Positions 33,191 to 43,519 of a stretch of 64,000 nt of DNA are shown here, piece by piece. The number at the start of each line of letters is the position of its first letter. The stretch's first letter is position 1. The stretch is from contig CAZCVP010000004.1 of NCBI GenBank assembly GCA_964501915.1, forward strand, positions 1 to 64,000. Reading direction: 5' to 3'. A program made the position numbers and the translations under genes. Source of the DNA: CAYFPX01 sp964501915 (lineage in GTDB: Bacteria > Myxococcota_A > UBA796 > CAJQPC01). The notes under the pieces are model-generated. The model was given only the letters and a program-made list of their open reading frames with translations, was not told the DNA's origin and made no database searches.

Positions 33191-35509
33191 ATGGGCTTCA
33201 TCGCCGAGGCGCAGCGCCTCGAACGTGGCTCCGGGTGGGAGTCCCGGTACTTCTGGCTCGGCCTGTCGCTGACGGCGGCCGAGACCGTCACCGGCCTCTA
33301 CCTGCTCTGCATCGACGACCTCACCCACCTCGACATGAGCCTGCTGCTCTTCCACATCCTGGCGGGCTTCCCGTTCGTGCTGCCGTGCATCATGTTCTGG
33401 CGGCGCCACGCCCGCTACGCCCCCCTGGTGGGCCGATCCGGCTTCGCCTGGCTCGGCTGGAGCTGCGTGCTGGCGATGGTCTTCACCCTGATCTCCGGGG
33501 TCTGGCTCACCTTCCGGGGGATCACGGGGATCTACTGGCTGTGGCTCACCCACACCATCGTGTCTCTCTATGGCGCCGCGGCCCTCATCCTCTACGTCGC
33601 CCTCACCGTGAAGATCTGGTTGGGCGAGCTGCCGGTCGACTCCAAGGCCCGGGTCTTCTTCGTGGGCCTCCTCCGGAGGATCTCCTGGAAGACGGCCATC
33701 GGCACCGCGGTCTTCCTGTTGGCCTGTGGCGGCTTCGCCCTCGCCTACCAGGAGCCGGAGCCTGACCGTGAGGTGGCCGACTACGCCTACTCCCTGTCCG
33801 ACGACCCCTTCTACCCGAGTCGGGTCCAGACGGAGTCCGGCGGCTTCTACGAGCCCGTCACCTTCCTCCGCTCCGAGACCTGTGGGCTGTCGAGCTGCCA
33901 CGTGGAGACCCTGCGGCAGTTCCAGGACTCCGTCCACTTCCGCAGCCCACCCGCCGTCTTCGGGGTGGTCGAGCAGGTGTTCATGGCCGAGGCCGCCCAG
34001 GGGTCCTTCCTCGGCGACCGCAACATCCTCCAGATCGACGCCCTGCGCGAGATCGACGGTGGAAAGGAGAGCTTCCGCTTCTGCGCGGGCTGCCACACCC
34101 CCGTGGCTCTGATCGCCGGGGAGATCGGGCCCGGCCAGGGCCTGCCGGACTTCGAGACCTGGGAGGGAGACTCCTGCGTCCTCTGTCACCGCATCACTTC
34201 GGTCGGTGGCAAGAACGGAGGAGGAGGCGGTGACTACGAGGTCGCGCCCCCTCCCAACCGCTACCTGTTCGCCTTCTCGGACCATCCGGCCCTGCAGTGG
34301 CTCTACAAGGTCCAGATCAACAACAAGCCCGAGCACCACCAGGCCACCTTCGACCAGCCCTTCTACGACGAGTCCAGGTACTGCGTCGGCTGCCACCAGC
34401 GCCTGCAGTTCTCCTACTGGGAGCTGAGTCCCTACAACGACGAGCACACCGAGGACAACGAGACCTGTCAGACCTGCCACATGCCCCAGGTGGAGACCCA
34501 CGACGACGTCTCGGCCCTGGCCAAGGGCACCATCTCCGACCACCGGACGCTGGCCGCCAACCTCGTCACGCCGCTGATCTACGGCCTCGACGAGCAGGCC
34601 CGCCTGACCCGGGAGTTCATGCAGGACGACAAGATGGTCGTGGAGGTGGTGGCACCGACCCTGACCCACGGCTCAGAGGAGGGGGGAACCCTCGACTTCG
34701 TGGTGAGGGTGATCAACAAGGGTGTCGGGCACATCTTCCCCGCGGGTCCCGAGTCGGACCTCGTGGAGGCCTGGCCCCAGGTCTCGGTCACGACCTCCGA
34801 TGGCCAGGTGCTGTTGGAGTACGGCGAGCTCGACGAGAACGGGCACCTGGACCACGAATCGACCTACGTGTACCACGTCACGCCGTTCAACAGCGACGGG
34901 GACGTCCTGGAGCTGGACAGGCATCGCAACTGGATGATCAGCGAGGACCGGCTCCACGTGGTCCCAGCCCGCTACTACGACGAGTTCCCGTTCTCGGTGG
35001 AGCTGCCCCCAGGGCTCACGGAGGCTGAGCTGACCATCGATGCCGGTCTCCCCTTCCGGAAGTTCAACCAGGCCTTCCTCGACTTCGCCGCCGAGGGCGG
35101 GTTCTGCGACCGGCTGGTGGCGCCCGTGGTGGACCTCGACCGTGTCGAGGCTCGGGTCCAGGTCACCTCCGACGACGCCACGGTCACCGCGGCGACGGAG
35201 AGCTGGCTCCAGGAGCTGCGCTCTCCTGCCGACCTGGAGGGCTACACCAAGAAGCCGCGCTTCGACGACTACCTGCTCTCGCGGAAGCTCTCCCTGGAGG
35301 ACCGCATCCTCATCGCCCAGGCCAAGGACCTCTACCGGGACCTCCGCTACGACGAGGCCCTGGCGATCCTGGACTCCCTGGCCGAGCAGGACCTGGGGGC
35401 CCGGCCGGGCCTGGCCAGCCTGCGAGAGGCTCTGGTCCAGTCTCGTGCCGAAGCCCAGGAGAGGGCTGCGCCCTACACGGTGGATCCCTTCGCGCCCACG
35501 GGGGGGTAG
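33191..35509 (+). CDS. Membrane-anchored multiheme cytochrome c (c554-like)
   Basis: 772 residues from ATG at 33191. The N-terminal 190 residues have five membrane segments with histidines, reminiscent of a cytochrome-b-like quinone module. A periplasmic domain follows with CAGCH, CVLCH, CVGCH and CQTCH and one atypical CGLSSCH. The C-terminal part is beta-rich and ends in a helical repeat. It should accept electrons from quinol and pass them on. Divergent from the sigma54 activator, it is probably part of the same respiratory module, although its own promoter is not of the sigma54 type. Confidence 0.82.
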   Translation: MGFIAEAQRLERGSGWESRYFWLGLSLTAAETVTGLYLLCIDDLTHLDMSLLLFHILAGFPFVLPCIMFWRRHARYAPLVGRSGFAWLGWSCVLAMVFTLISGVWLTFRGITGIYWLWLTHTIVSLYGAAALILYVALTVKIWLGELPVDSKARVFFVGLLRRISWKTAIGTAVFLLACGGFALAYQEPEPDREVADYAYSLSDDPFYPSRVQTESGGFYEPVTFLRSETCGLSSCHVETLRQFQDSVHFRSPPAVFGVVEQVFMAEAAQGSFLGDRNILQIDALREIDGGKESFRFCAGCHTPVALIAGEIGPGQGLPDFETWEGDSCVLCHRITSVGGKNGGGGGDYEVAPPPNRYLFAFSDHPALQWLYKVQINNKPEHHQATFDQPFYDESRYCVGCHQRLQFSYWELSPYNDEHTEDNETCQTCHMPQVETHDDVSALAKGTISDHRTLAANLVTPLIYGLDEQARLTREFMQDDKMVVEVVAPTLTHGSEEGGTLDFVVRVINKGVGHIFPAGPESDLVEAWPQVSVTTSDGQVLLEYGELDENGHLDHESTYVYHVTPFNSDGDVLELDRHRNWMISEDRLHVVPARYYDEFPFSVELPPGLTEAELTIDAGLPFRKFNQAFLDFAAEGGFCDRLVAPVVDLDRVEARVQVTSDDATVTAATESWLQELRSPADLEGYTKKPRFDDYLLSRKLSLEDRILIAQAKDLYRDLRYDEALAILDSLAEQDLGARPGLASLREALVQSRAEAQERAAPYTVDPFAPTGG

Positions 35510-35538
35510 CGCCCTCTCGGGGCCGGGAGTCCACCCTC

Positions 35539-36494
35539 TCAGACGAGGACCAGGGCTCCCACGCCCAGGGCGACGGCGACGACCAGCAGGACGAGGGCCG
35601 TCGCCTCCTGCCGCTTGGAGGGACGCCCCACCTCCATGGCCCAGAGGATGGCCACCACGGTCCCGCCCAGCACGGCTCCGCCGAGGGCGTAGAGCAGAGA
35701 CGTCGCCCACACCGTCTCCCAGAGCAGCGCGACGCCCAGGGTGGCGACGACCGCGACGCCCGCCGGGAACAGGGGACCGATCCAGCGCCGTCCCTCGCCG
35801 AGCCCGTGCGCGACCCGCGACCGGAACCGCATCAGCGCCCCTGCACCGCCGAGGCCCAGCACGAACAGCGCCACGCGGAGCGGGCCCGAGAGCGGGGGGA
35901 GGATCGAGGCGCCCTGCTCCACCGGGGCCTGCTCCGCCGTGCGCAGCGGCTCCGGGTCGGGAGGGCCGGCCGGCTCCGGGGTGGTGGGAGACGACCGCGG
36001 CCGGGCCTCCGCCTCGCCCGCCTCGCCCGCGGGGATCTTCCCCTGCAGCTCCTCGAGCCTCGCGGCCTCCTCGGGGGGGCCTCGGACCGGAGCAGCTCGG
36101 CCACGGCGAAGCCCAGCACCATCAGGGACACAGTCACCCCTCCGGCGACGAGGGCCTTGCCCCAGGGCGGGCCGTCCGCTGGCCGGCCTCCGCCGGCGCC
36201 CCGTGACCTGGAGGTCACCCCGAGCTTGCCCTGCATGTTCTGGAGGGGATGGAAGCCCGCGTCCTCCAGGGTGAGGACGAAGCCCGCCGCGGAGAGGGGG
36301 GCCCAGATGCGCTGGAGGTCCTTGCGGGAGTCGGACCGTGCCACCACGACCCACTCCTCGAGCACGACCCCCCGCGGGGCGGCCAGCAGGGCCCGGCGAT
36401 CGAGCATCGCGGGGAGGGGACGGAGCACACGGTCCAGCTCATCCACGGACAGCTCCGGTGCCTGGACGAGGGAGAGCCGGTAGCGGCAGGTCAT
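35539..36494 (-). CDS. Membrane protein of unknown function, apparent frameshift
   Basis: The frame from ATG 36494 (MTCRYRLSLVQAPELSVDEL) runs to the membrane segment ALVAGGVTVSLMVLGFAVAELL. Just after SEAP it must change phase to continue as EEAARLEELQGKIPAG, a Pro-rich linker and four membrane segments ending VAVALGVGALVLV. The break is a run of seven G (36073-36079; C7 on the coding strand). One extra base would give a single protein of 318 residues. A homopolymer sequencing error is as likely as a real mutation. The N-terminal 90 residues look like a ribosomal L7/L12- or TGF-like small alpha/beta domain, but no family is claimed. Confidence 0.65.
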
Positions 36495-36621
36495 GGCAGC
36501 GGAGGTGACGGGGAGTGTAGCGCGGGGCCTCGAGCGCGCCGTGCTGGGCACGCCGAGCCTGGAGATCAGCCCCGAGAGCTGTTCGGCTGGCCAGATGGGC
36601 CGCAACAGGTGAGAATGGGGT

Positions 36622-37716
36622 GTGCTTCATGACGAGGCTTGGGTGCAGCTCCTCTTCCGTGGCATCGCCTTGTGGCTCGTGGCGGCCACCTTGTTCGCCT
36701 CGGGCCCCGCCCGCGCCGACGAGTCCAAGCTCCTCAGCAGCTACAAGGAGGAGCTGTCCTCCTTCGAGCAGGAGGAGAAGTGGACCGACAAGGGGGAGTC
36801 CACCTGGCGGTACGACGGGGGCACCTGGAGCGAAGTCGAGGGCGAGCCGGCCGCCGATGCCGCCTCCTCCCAGCCCGCGAGCGACTGGAAGTCCAGCGTC
36901 TACGTCGAGCTCTACCGGGATCGTGAGACCTGGAACGATGCCTACTTCAGCCTGGACGAGGGCGACGCCACCCTCAACGTCCTGGGGGTCAAGGGGACCC
37001 AGTACTCCGAGGCGCGTCTCGCCGCGGACTCCAAGGACCTCAAGGACACCGGCCTGGACCTGCTGGGGTCCCTCAGCGGCACGGCCTACCTGGTCGAAGG
37101 CCGCTACGTCGACAGCTCCTCCGTGGGGGACGACACCCTGGGCCTGGCGGGGGCGATCAGCCTCATCGGCATGGCGGGCTCCGAGGCGGGGGCCCGGTCC
37201 AGCGCGGAGATCGACCGGAGCCACGCGGAGGCCTCGGGCAAGCTGAAGCTGTTCATGGGGGTCAAGGCCACGGCCAGCCTGCCGCTCACGGTCAGCCTCT
37301 GCTACATGACGGCGATGGCCAGGTTGGGAGGCTCTGTCTCCGCCGGCGTCGGTGGCTTGATCAGGGGCTCCTTCGACATCGACTGGAAGACCCTCACGGC
37401 CGACCTGAGCTGGGGGGGCGAGGCCACCCTGGGGGCGGGTGGGGGCACCTACGGCGAGATCCGGATCAACCTGTCCCAGCTCGTCCGCGACTCCGCCTCG
37501 GTCCTGGACTGCCTCGACGAGAAGCTCGACGCCCTCGCAGCCGCGGCGGCGGAGCTGGGAGAGTCCCTGGCGGACAGCGCCAGCCGCTGGCTGGACCGGA
37601 TGGGCGCCGACCTCTCCTCGGCCCTTGCCGCGGGTCGGGCGGAGTTCGTGGAGCCCGTCGATGAGCTGGCGACCCGCCTGCTCGAAGCGGTGGAGTGCAG
37701 TCTCTTCTGCCCCTGA
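36622..37716 (+). CDS. Hypothetical secreted protein
   Basis: 364 residues with a Sec signal ending FASGPARA. The GTG at 36622 is used; a second GTG at 36643 is also possible and would give a tighter signal peptide. The mature protein is Ser-, Ala- and Gly-rich and beta-rich (TASLPLTVSLCYMTAMARLG, then ADLSWGGEATLGAGGGTYGE) with a helical C-terminus ending ECSLFCP. No family was recognised. It overlaps the TPR gene by 22 nt. Confidence 0.65.
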   Translation: MLHDEAWVQLLFRGIALWLVAATLFASGPARADESKLLSSYKEELSSFEQEEKWTDKGESTWRYDGGTWSEVEGEPAADAASSQPASDWKSSVYVELYRDRETWNDAYFSLDEGDATLNVLGVKGTQYSEARLAADSKDLKDTGLDLLGSLSGTAYLVEGRYVDSSSVGDDTLGLAGAISLIGMAGSEAGARSSAEIDRSHAEASGKLKLFMGVKATASLPLTVSLCYMTAMARLGGSVSAGVGGLIRGSFDIDWKTLTADLSWGGEATLGAGGGTYGEIRINLSQLVRDSASVLDCLDEKLDALAAAAAELGESLADSASRWLDRMGADLSSALAAGRAEFVEPVDELATRLLEAVECSLFCP

Positions 37717-38867
37717 TCGCGCTGCTCCTGGTGGTGGCCTTCGCCGCGTCCCCCGTGGCCCCCGAGGCCGCCCTCCGGGCCGAGGTCACGGCCCACCCGG
37801 AGGCCGTCGAGGCCTGGATCGACCTCGGCAACCTCGCCCTGGCTCGCGAGGACACCGACAGCGCCCTGGAGTCCTTCCAGAGGGCCCTCCAGGTCGCCCC
37901 GCAGTCGGCGGACGCGCTCAACGGGTTGGGGGTCGCGCGCCTCCAGCAGGGTGGGTTGCTGGCCGCCCAGGAGTGGTTCGAGCTGGCGGTGGTGGCCCAA
38001 CCCGACCACGCCTCGGCGCTCGCCAACCTGGGCAGGGTCCACCTGCTCCAGGGCGATGCGGCCGAGGGTGTGGAAGCCCTCGCCCTGGCCCTGCGGTCGG
38101 ACCCTGGCCACGTCGGGGCCGCAGTCACCTGGGGGGAGGTCCACCGGGCGGCGAAGGTGCCCCACGAGGCCCTCCCAGCGGTACGGGCCGCCCTGGAGCG
38201 ACATCCCGAGGACCCTCGCCTGCTCCTGGCGCTGGCGCAGCTCCTGCAGGCCGAGGGTCGCCACCTCGACGCGGTCCCCGTGCTCCAGCAGGCCCAGGAG
38301 CGAGCCCCGGACAGCGTCGAGGTGAGGCGGGCCCTGGGCCTGAGCCTGCTGCACCTGGGCCACTGGCCCGGGGCCGAGGAGGCCTACCGCGCCGCGTTGA
38401 AGCTGCGGCCAGAGGACGCGCAGCTACACCTCGAGCTGGCGACGGTCTATGCCCGGTCCTCTGAGGCTCCAACCCGGGCACTGGCCTATGCGGCCCGTGC
38501 GGCCGAGCTGGACGGCGAGCTCACGGAGGCCTGGACGCTGTTGGGTGATCTGCTCGAAGACCAGGGCGACCTGGCCGGCGCGGAAGAGGCCTGGCGGGCG
38601 GCGCTCAGCGCGGCTCCCGGGGACTGCGCCACCGCGACCAACCTCGGCCGGCGGCTCCTCGAAGAGGGCCGCCTGCCCGAAGCCGAGTCCTTGCTGGACC
38701 AGTGCCTGGAGCGTGACCCCCGGTTCGTCCCGGCCCGACTCAACCGAGGGCTCGTCCGTGCTCACCAGGGGCGCTGCGACGAGGCTGCCAGAGACCTCGC
38801 CCTGGTGTCCGTCGAGAGCGAGGCGATGGCGGAGCTCGCGGAGCAGATCGCCGCTCGCTGCGAGTAG
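37695..38867 (+). CDS. TPR-repeat protein with signal anchor
   Basis: 390 residues from GTG at 37695, inside the end of the preceding gene. An N-terminal hydrophobic segment (LLPLIALLLVVAFAASPVAP) is followed by about ten TPR units, for example AWIDLGNLALAREDTDSALE, LNGLGVARLQQGGLLAAQEW and NRGLVRAHQGRCDEAARDLA. It probably works in the periplasm as a scaffold for the upstream secreted protein. Confidence 0.82.
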   Translation: MQSLLPLIALLLVVAFAASPVAPEAALRAEVTAHPEAVEAWIDLGNLALAREDTDSALESFQRALQVAPQSADALNGLGVARLQQGGLLAAQEWFELAVVAQPDHASALANLGRVHLLQGDAAEGVEALALALRSDPGHVGAAVTWGEVHRAAKVPHEALPAVRAALERHPEDPRLLLALAQLLQAEGRHLDAVPVLQQAQERAPDSVEVRRALGLSLLHLGHWPGAEEAYRAALKLRPEDAQLHLELATVYARSSEAPTRALAYAARAAELDGELTEAWTLLGDLLEDQGDLAGAEEAWRAALSAAPGDCATATNLGRRLLEEGRLPEAESLLDQCLERDPRFVPARLNRGLVRAHQGRCDEAARDLALVSVESEAMAELAEQIAARCE

Positions 38868-38878
38868 ACCCTCCGGGG

Positions 38879-41800
38879 TCAGGACAGCTTCGCGACGGCC
38901 GCCGCCGCCTTGGCCGTCTCCTCGGCCACCCCCAGCTCTGACCACTGTGCGTGGGCGAGACGCCAGGCCGTCCGGGCCCTCCTGGTCCGGCCAGCCGCCG
39001 CGGCCAGGCGTCCAGCCTCCGCCAGCACCCAGCCGAGGTCCGCCTCGACCTGCTGCGTGCGCTCCTGCTCCGCCTGGACCACGGTCATGTGCGCGTCCCA
39101 GTCGCTCCAGGCCTGGAGCCCAGCGTCGCAGCAGAGCAGGCCGGCATGGAGAGGCCCGATCATGCGCCGGTACGAGAGGGACTCCACGGCATCGAGGCAG
39201 GCGATGAAGGCCTCCCGCGCCTCCGCGAGGTCGCCCCGCTGCACCTGGACGAGGCCCAGGTTGAACCAGGGGTAGACCCGGGTTCCAGAGCCGATCGCCG
39301 TCCACGTGGAGAGGGCGGCGCGGAAGTGACCTTCTGCCTCGTCGAGCTCGCCGCTGTGCCGGGCCAGGTCTCCCAGGCAGTTCCGGGCCCAGGCGATCCC
39401 ATAGCGGGAGCCCAGCCCCTGGTACCCGGCCAGCGCCAGCTCCAGGTACTGCCGGGACTCTCCGAAGCGATGGACGATGCGGTAGAGCTCGCCGAGGCTG
39501 CACTGGATCCGGCACCGGAGCCTGGTGCGATCGGGCCCGACTGCCTCTTCCAGGGAGCGGAGGCTGGCGGCCTCGGCCTCCTCCATTCGCCCCAGGTAGG
39601 TGGCGATCGACACCAGGGTGCCGCGGCAGGGCAACGTCAGCTCGGGGTCGCCGATGACCTCCGCCTCGGCCACCACACCGCGCTGCAGATCGTAGGCCGC
39701 CTCCAGCCTCCCCTTGGCGATGGCCACCCGGCTCCGGGCGTCGCCGATCCGGCAGCGCAGCCTGTCCCAGTCCTGGCCGGAGCCATCCGCCCGGATCGCC
39801 GCGAGCCGACGACTCGCCTCGTCCAGGTTTCCGCGGGACCGCTCGATGACCGCGCGTTCCACCTCCAGCGCCGCGCGCAGGAACTCCCCACGCCCCCGGC
39901 CCAGGCGATCGAGGGCCCCCTCGAGCTGGGTCAGGAGACCCAGGGCCCCCTCGTAGTCCGCGTCCATCCTGCGTCTCCTGGCCGCCGCATCGAGGGGCTC
40001 CAGGGCGGCCGCGTCGTCCCCTGCCGCGAGCAGGTGGGACGCGAGGCGTTCGGACGGGACGGGTGCCCCGACGGACTCGAGCATCGCCGCACAGCACCGA
40101 TGGTGGGCAGCGAGCCGGTCGGCGTCACGAGCGAGCCCTACGACACACTCCCGCAGCATGGCGTGCACGAAGATCCACCCGCCCTCCGTGGGGAGAGCGA
40201 GGTGGCGCTCGAACATCCGCTCGATCAGTGGGTCGGGGGGGGGGGGGCCGGGCCCCGCGCGCCCCCCGCCCCCCGCCCCCCGGCGGCCCGGGACGCCCAC
40301 GCCCCCCCCCCCCCCCNNNNNNNNNNGCTAACAGCCGCTCGAGCAGTGGGGCGGGGACCGGGACCCCTGCCAGCCGGCAGACCCGGTCCCACTCCGAGGT
40401 GTCGACGTCGAGGCCCAGGACCGCGGCCAGCTCCAGGGCGACCTGGTGTTCCGGCGGGCGGCCCTCCAGCAGCCGCCCCACTCGGGTCGCACAGACCTGG
40501 GCCAGGCCCTCGGGCAGCTCCGGCACGACGCCGTCCTGGAGCTCGAAGCCCCGCGGTCCCGGGATCAGCCACCTCCTCTGGACCCAGTCCCCGAGGAGCT
40601 GGACCGCGAACAGGGGGTTTCCGCCGGTCCGTTCGCTGACCTGGGCAGCCAGCCAGCCCTCGAGCCCCAGGAGCTCCTCCACGAGTTGCCGCCGATAGGC
40701 CTCGGGGAGCGGTCCGAGCTCCAGGACCCGAACGGCAGCGTGGGCACTCAGCTCCTCCAGGAGCCTCGACTCGAGGTCACGCTCTTGGAGCGTCTCCTCC
40801 TGGACGGTGAGCACGATCAGGACACCCGCGATGTCCTCCGCCGCGAGGGTGTCCACCAGCCCCAACAGGTCGGCTCCCCACTGGACGTCTTCCAGCCGCA
40901 GCACCACGCTGCGCTCGCGAGCCAGGGCCGCCAGGTAGCGGGCCACGAGGAGGTGCCGCTCGCGTGGGCCCGAGAACGATGCCTCCCCGGGCTCCCCGCC
41001 ACCGGCCAGCCAGGCGAGCGCCCGGGCATCGTACCGCTCCTCCCGCGAAGACGGAGCCAGCTTCTCCAGGACCCGGGCGGCGATCGCCTCCTGGTCCAGC
41101 CCGCTGCAGCGCAGGTGCGATGACAGCATCGGCCCCACACCGTCCATCGGTCCCCCCGACATCGAGTGGGTCGCGGTGAGGACCTGGGCACCCGCGTGCT
41201 CGTGGGCAGACTCGCTGATCCAGGCGGCCAGGCGGCTCTTCCCACTCCCCACGGACCCCCGGAGCACGATGACCCGGGTGCAGTCCCCCTCCCAGGCCTC
41301 CCGGAGTGCCCGCCACAGGGCCTCTCGTTCCTGCTCCCGGTCGACCATCGGGATCTGCCGGAGACCCACGAGGCCGAGCCCGGTCCCAAGCAGGCGGGCC
41401 GTCTCTCCCCGCGACTTCGGACGTGGACACTCCTCGGGGAGGGCCCGCGATGGTTGGAGGTCGGCCGGCTGTGGCCCGGTCACCTCTCGGGCCACCAGGG
41501 GTCCCATGTAGACGGTGGGATCGGCCTCGTCCCAGTCGTCGCTCGGCAGGGCGCGGGCCTCGCCCTCCAGCGCCGACAGCAGGCGGATCGCGTCCGCTGC
41601 GCTCTGGAGGCGATCGCCAGCGTCCTTGGCCGTCAGCCTCCGCAGGAGCTCCTCGAAGCCGGGCACGACCGGCGCGTCCGGATCGAGCGGGGGCAGGGGC
41701 CGGGACAGGTGTCCCCAGAGCGCGGTCCGCCCCGTTCCGAAGGGTGGACGTCCGGCCGCCATGGTCCAGGCCACGCATCCCAGCGAGTACAGGTCCGTCC

Positions 41801-42407
41801 AGGGCCCCTGGTCCCGCCACTGGTTCTCGATCTGCTCGGGAGCGATCCAGGACATGGTTCCGAGGAGATCGCCCTCCTGCTCGTGGGGGGACTCCTCGCC
41901 GAGCAGGGCCTGGGCGATGCCGAAGTCCGCCAGGAGCACCCGGCCCCGCGTCCCGCTGAAGAGCACGTTCTGCGGCTTGATGTCGCGGTGGACGACCCCC
42001 CGCGCGTGGGCGTGTGCCAGGCCCTCGAGCAACTGGAGGAGGATTCGCCGCGACGTCGGCCACTCCAGGACGCCCAACCTCCCGGCGAGGGTGCCTCCCT
42101 CCGCCAGCTCCATCGCCAGCCAGGGACACCCGGCCGACAGCTCACCCCGGGAGACGCCCGCCTCTTCGGCCGTGACCTGGCCGTAGTCGAACACCCTGAC
42201 GATGTGGGGGTGGTCGAGCCTGGCCACGGCCCGGACCTCGCGGCGAAAGGCGACGCGGTTCTCCTCTTCCTCGGCGGCACGGGCCAGGAGCACCTTCACC
42301 GCGACCTGCGTTCCCGTGCCGCGATGGACCGCCCGCCACACCCGACCCATGGCGCCGCGCCCGAGCCCTGCCGTGAGCTCGAAGGAGCCGATCGGGGTGC
42401 CTGACAT
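38879..42407 (-). CDS. Ser/Thr protein kinase fused to AAA-type ATPase and TPR-like tail (interrupted by a gap)
   Basis: Expected to be about 1,130 residues. The N-terminal Hanks kinase has GLGRGAMGRVW, Lys38, HRDIKPQN 140-147 and DFG 161-163. It is followed by a linker and an AAA_16-like ATPase with Walker A GSVGSGKS near 384-391 and VVLRLEDVQWGADL. A long TPR-like helical C-terminus ends AKAAAAVAKLS. This MalT/AfsR-like build is typical of myxobacterial signalling. The gene is cut at 40317-40326 by Ns flanked by G/C junk; collapsing a duplicated 27-nt flank restores one frame (PLLERLFERHLALP). It is therefore probably intact in the organism. Confidence 0.88.
40317..40326. other. Assembly gap (10 N) with low-quality flank
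   Basis: Ten N follow a low-complexity stretch (40235-40316) that contains runs of 13 G and 15 C. Sequence 40212-40238 matches 40330-40356 at 24 of 27 positions, and all three differences are T on the left and G on the right. The two contig ends thus overlap, and the G/C-rich stretch is probably read-end noise rather than genome. Confidence 0.85.
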
Positions 42408-42522
42408 GAAGCCCTGTAGCGTGTCAGACCGTCACGGTACCGCCGGACACCGAGCGGAAGCTGCGCTGGATCTTCAGCCTGGTGTCCAGCGAGGTGGTGG
42501 CGCCTCGAGCACCATGCCGGTG

Positions 42523-43446
42523 TCAGTCCCTGCGCTCCCGTCCGGACAGCCAGTCGACCAGGTCGGGGAAGACGGGCACGGGACGCTCCGCGGCCAGCCC
42601 GTCCAGCTCACGCTGCAGGCGGGCCTCGAGCTGCCGGGCCAGGGCACCGGGGTCCAGCCCGGAGGGTGTCAGCGGCTCGAGCACCGCCGTGGTCAGCTTG
42701 GCCGGCAGGGGCCAGTGGGGTGGGAAGCCGCCCACGGACAGCCCGAAGGGGAAGGCGAGGCCCACCGGCAGCACCTGGGTCCGCACCTGCCTCGCCAGGC
42801 GGGGGAGGCGAGCGGCCAGGCGGCTACCTCGCGCGAGCACGAGCCAGGTCTCTTGGGCGCCGGCGTTGACCACCCCCACCACCGGCACCTGTTGGCGGAC
42901 CGCCAGCCGGGCGTAGCCCTGGCGGCCGGCGAAGTCGATACGGTTGCGGACCCGGAACGGGCGGAAGCTGTCCCAGTCCCCTCCAGGGTAGACCAACAGG
43001 TCCATGCCGCTCTCCAGCACGTGGCGAGCCGTCTCCGGGCAGGCGCGGAGGATGCCCAGGGACTCCACGAAGCGGCTGAAGCGCGGGTGCAGGCGGAACA
43101 GGAAGTCGTGTCCCAGGAAGGCCAGCGGGCGCCCGGCGCCGTGGGCGGCATACCACTCGGCCACGAACACCCAGTGGTCGACGTAGACGAGCCCTCCCGA
43201 GTGGTTCCCGACCAGCAGGCAGGGCGCTTCGGGGACCCGGTCCAGCCCCCGGACCTCGTGGCGGAAGTAGACGCGGCTCAGCCGGCGCAAGAGCCCCAGG
43301 CCGGGCTGGAGCCACCGCCAGGTCGGTGGACCCGGGTGCAGGGTGGCGTCGATGGGCAGCAGCAGGCGCCAGCGTCGGCGGTAGAGGACGAGCACCAGGC
43401 CCGTGAGCAGCAGGGCCAGGCTGAAGAGCATGGAGAGACCTATCAC
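42523..43446 (-). CDS. Lysophospholipid-type acyltransferase
   Basis: 307 residues from GTG at 43446. One N-terminal helix is followed by an LPLAT-like domain: EVRGLDRVPEAPCLLVGNHSGG, LAFLGHDFLFRLHP and LVYPGGDWDSFRPF. The catalytic His is in NHSGG, but the Asp of the usual HX4D box is spaced further away (NHSGGLVYVD), as in DAGAT-like members. It probably acylates a lipid or sterol-like acceptor at the membrane. No partner gene is adjacent in the same operon. Confidence 0.75.
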   Translation of the reverse strand: MIGLSMLFSLALLLTGLVLVLYRRRWRLLLPIDATLHPGPPTWRWLQPGLGLLRRLSRVYFRHEVRGLDRVPEAPCLLVGNHSGGLVYVDHWVFVAEWYAAHGAGRPLAFLGHDFLFRLHPRFSRFVESLGILRACPETARHVLESGMDLLVYPGGDWDSFRPFRVRNRIDFAGRQGYARLAVRQQVPVVGVVNAGAQETWLVLARGSRLAARLPRLARQVRTQVLPVGLAFPFGLSVGGFPPHWPLPAKLTTAVLEPLTPSGLDPGALARQLEARLQRELDGLAAERPVPVFPDLVDWLSGRERRD

Positions 43447-43519
43447 GGGTCCTGCCTGGGCAAGGCGCCTGACCGCGGCGCTCCGGTGGGGCGGGGGGAC
43501 GGCGCGGAGGGCCGTCGAG

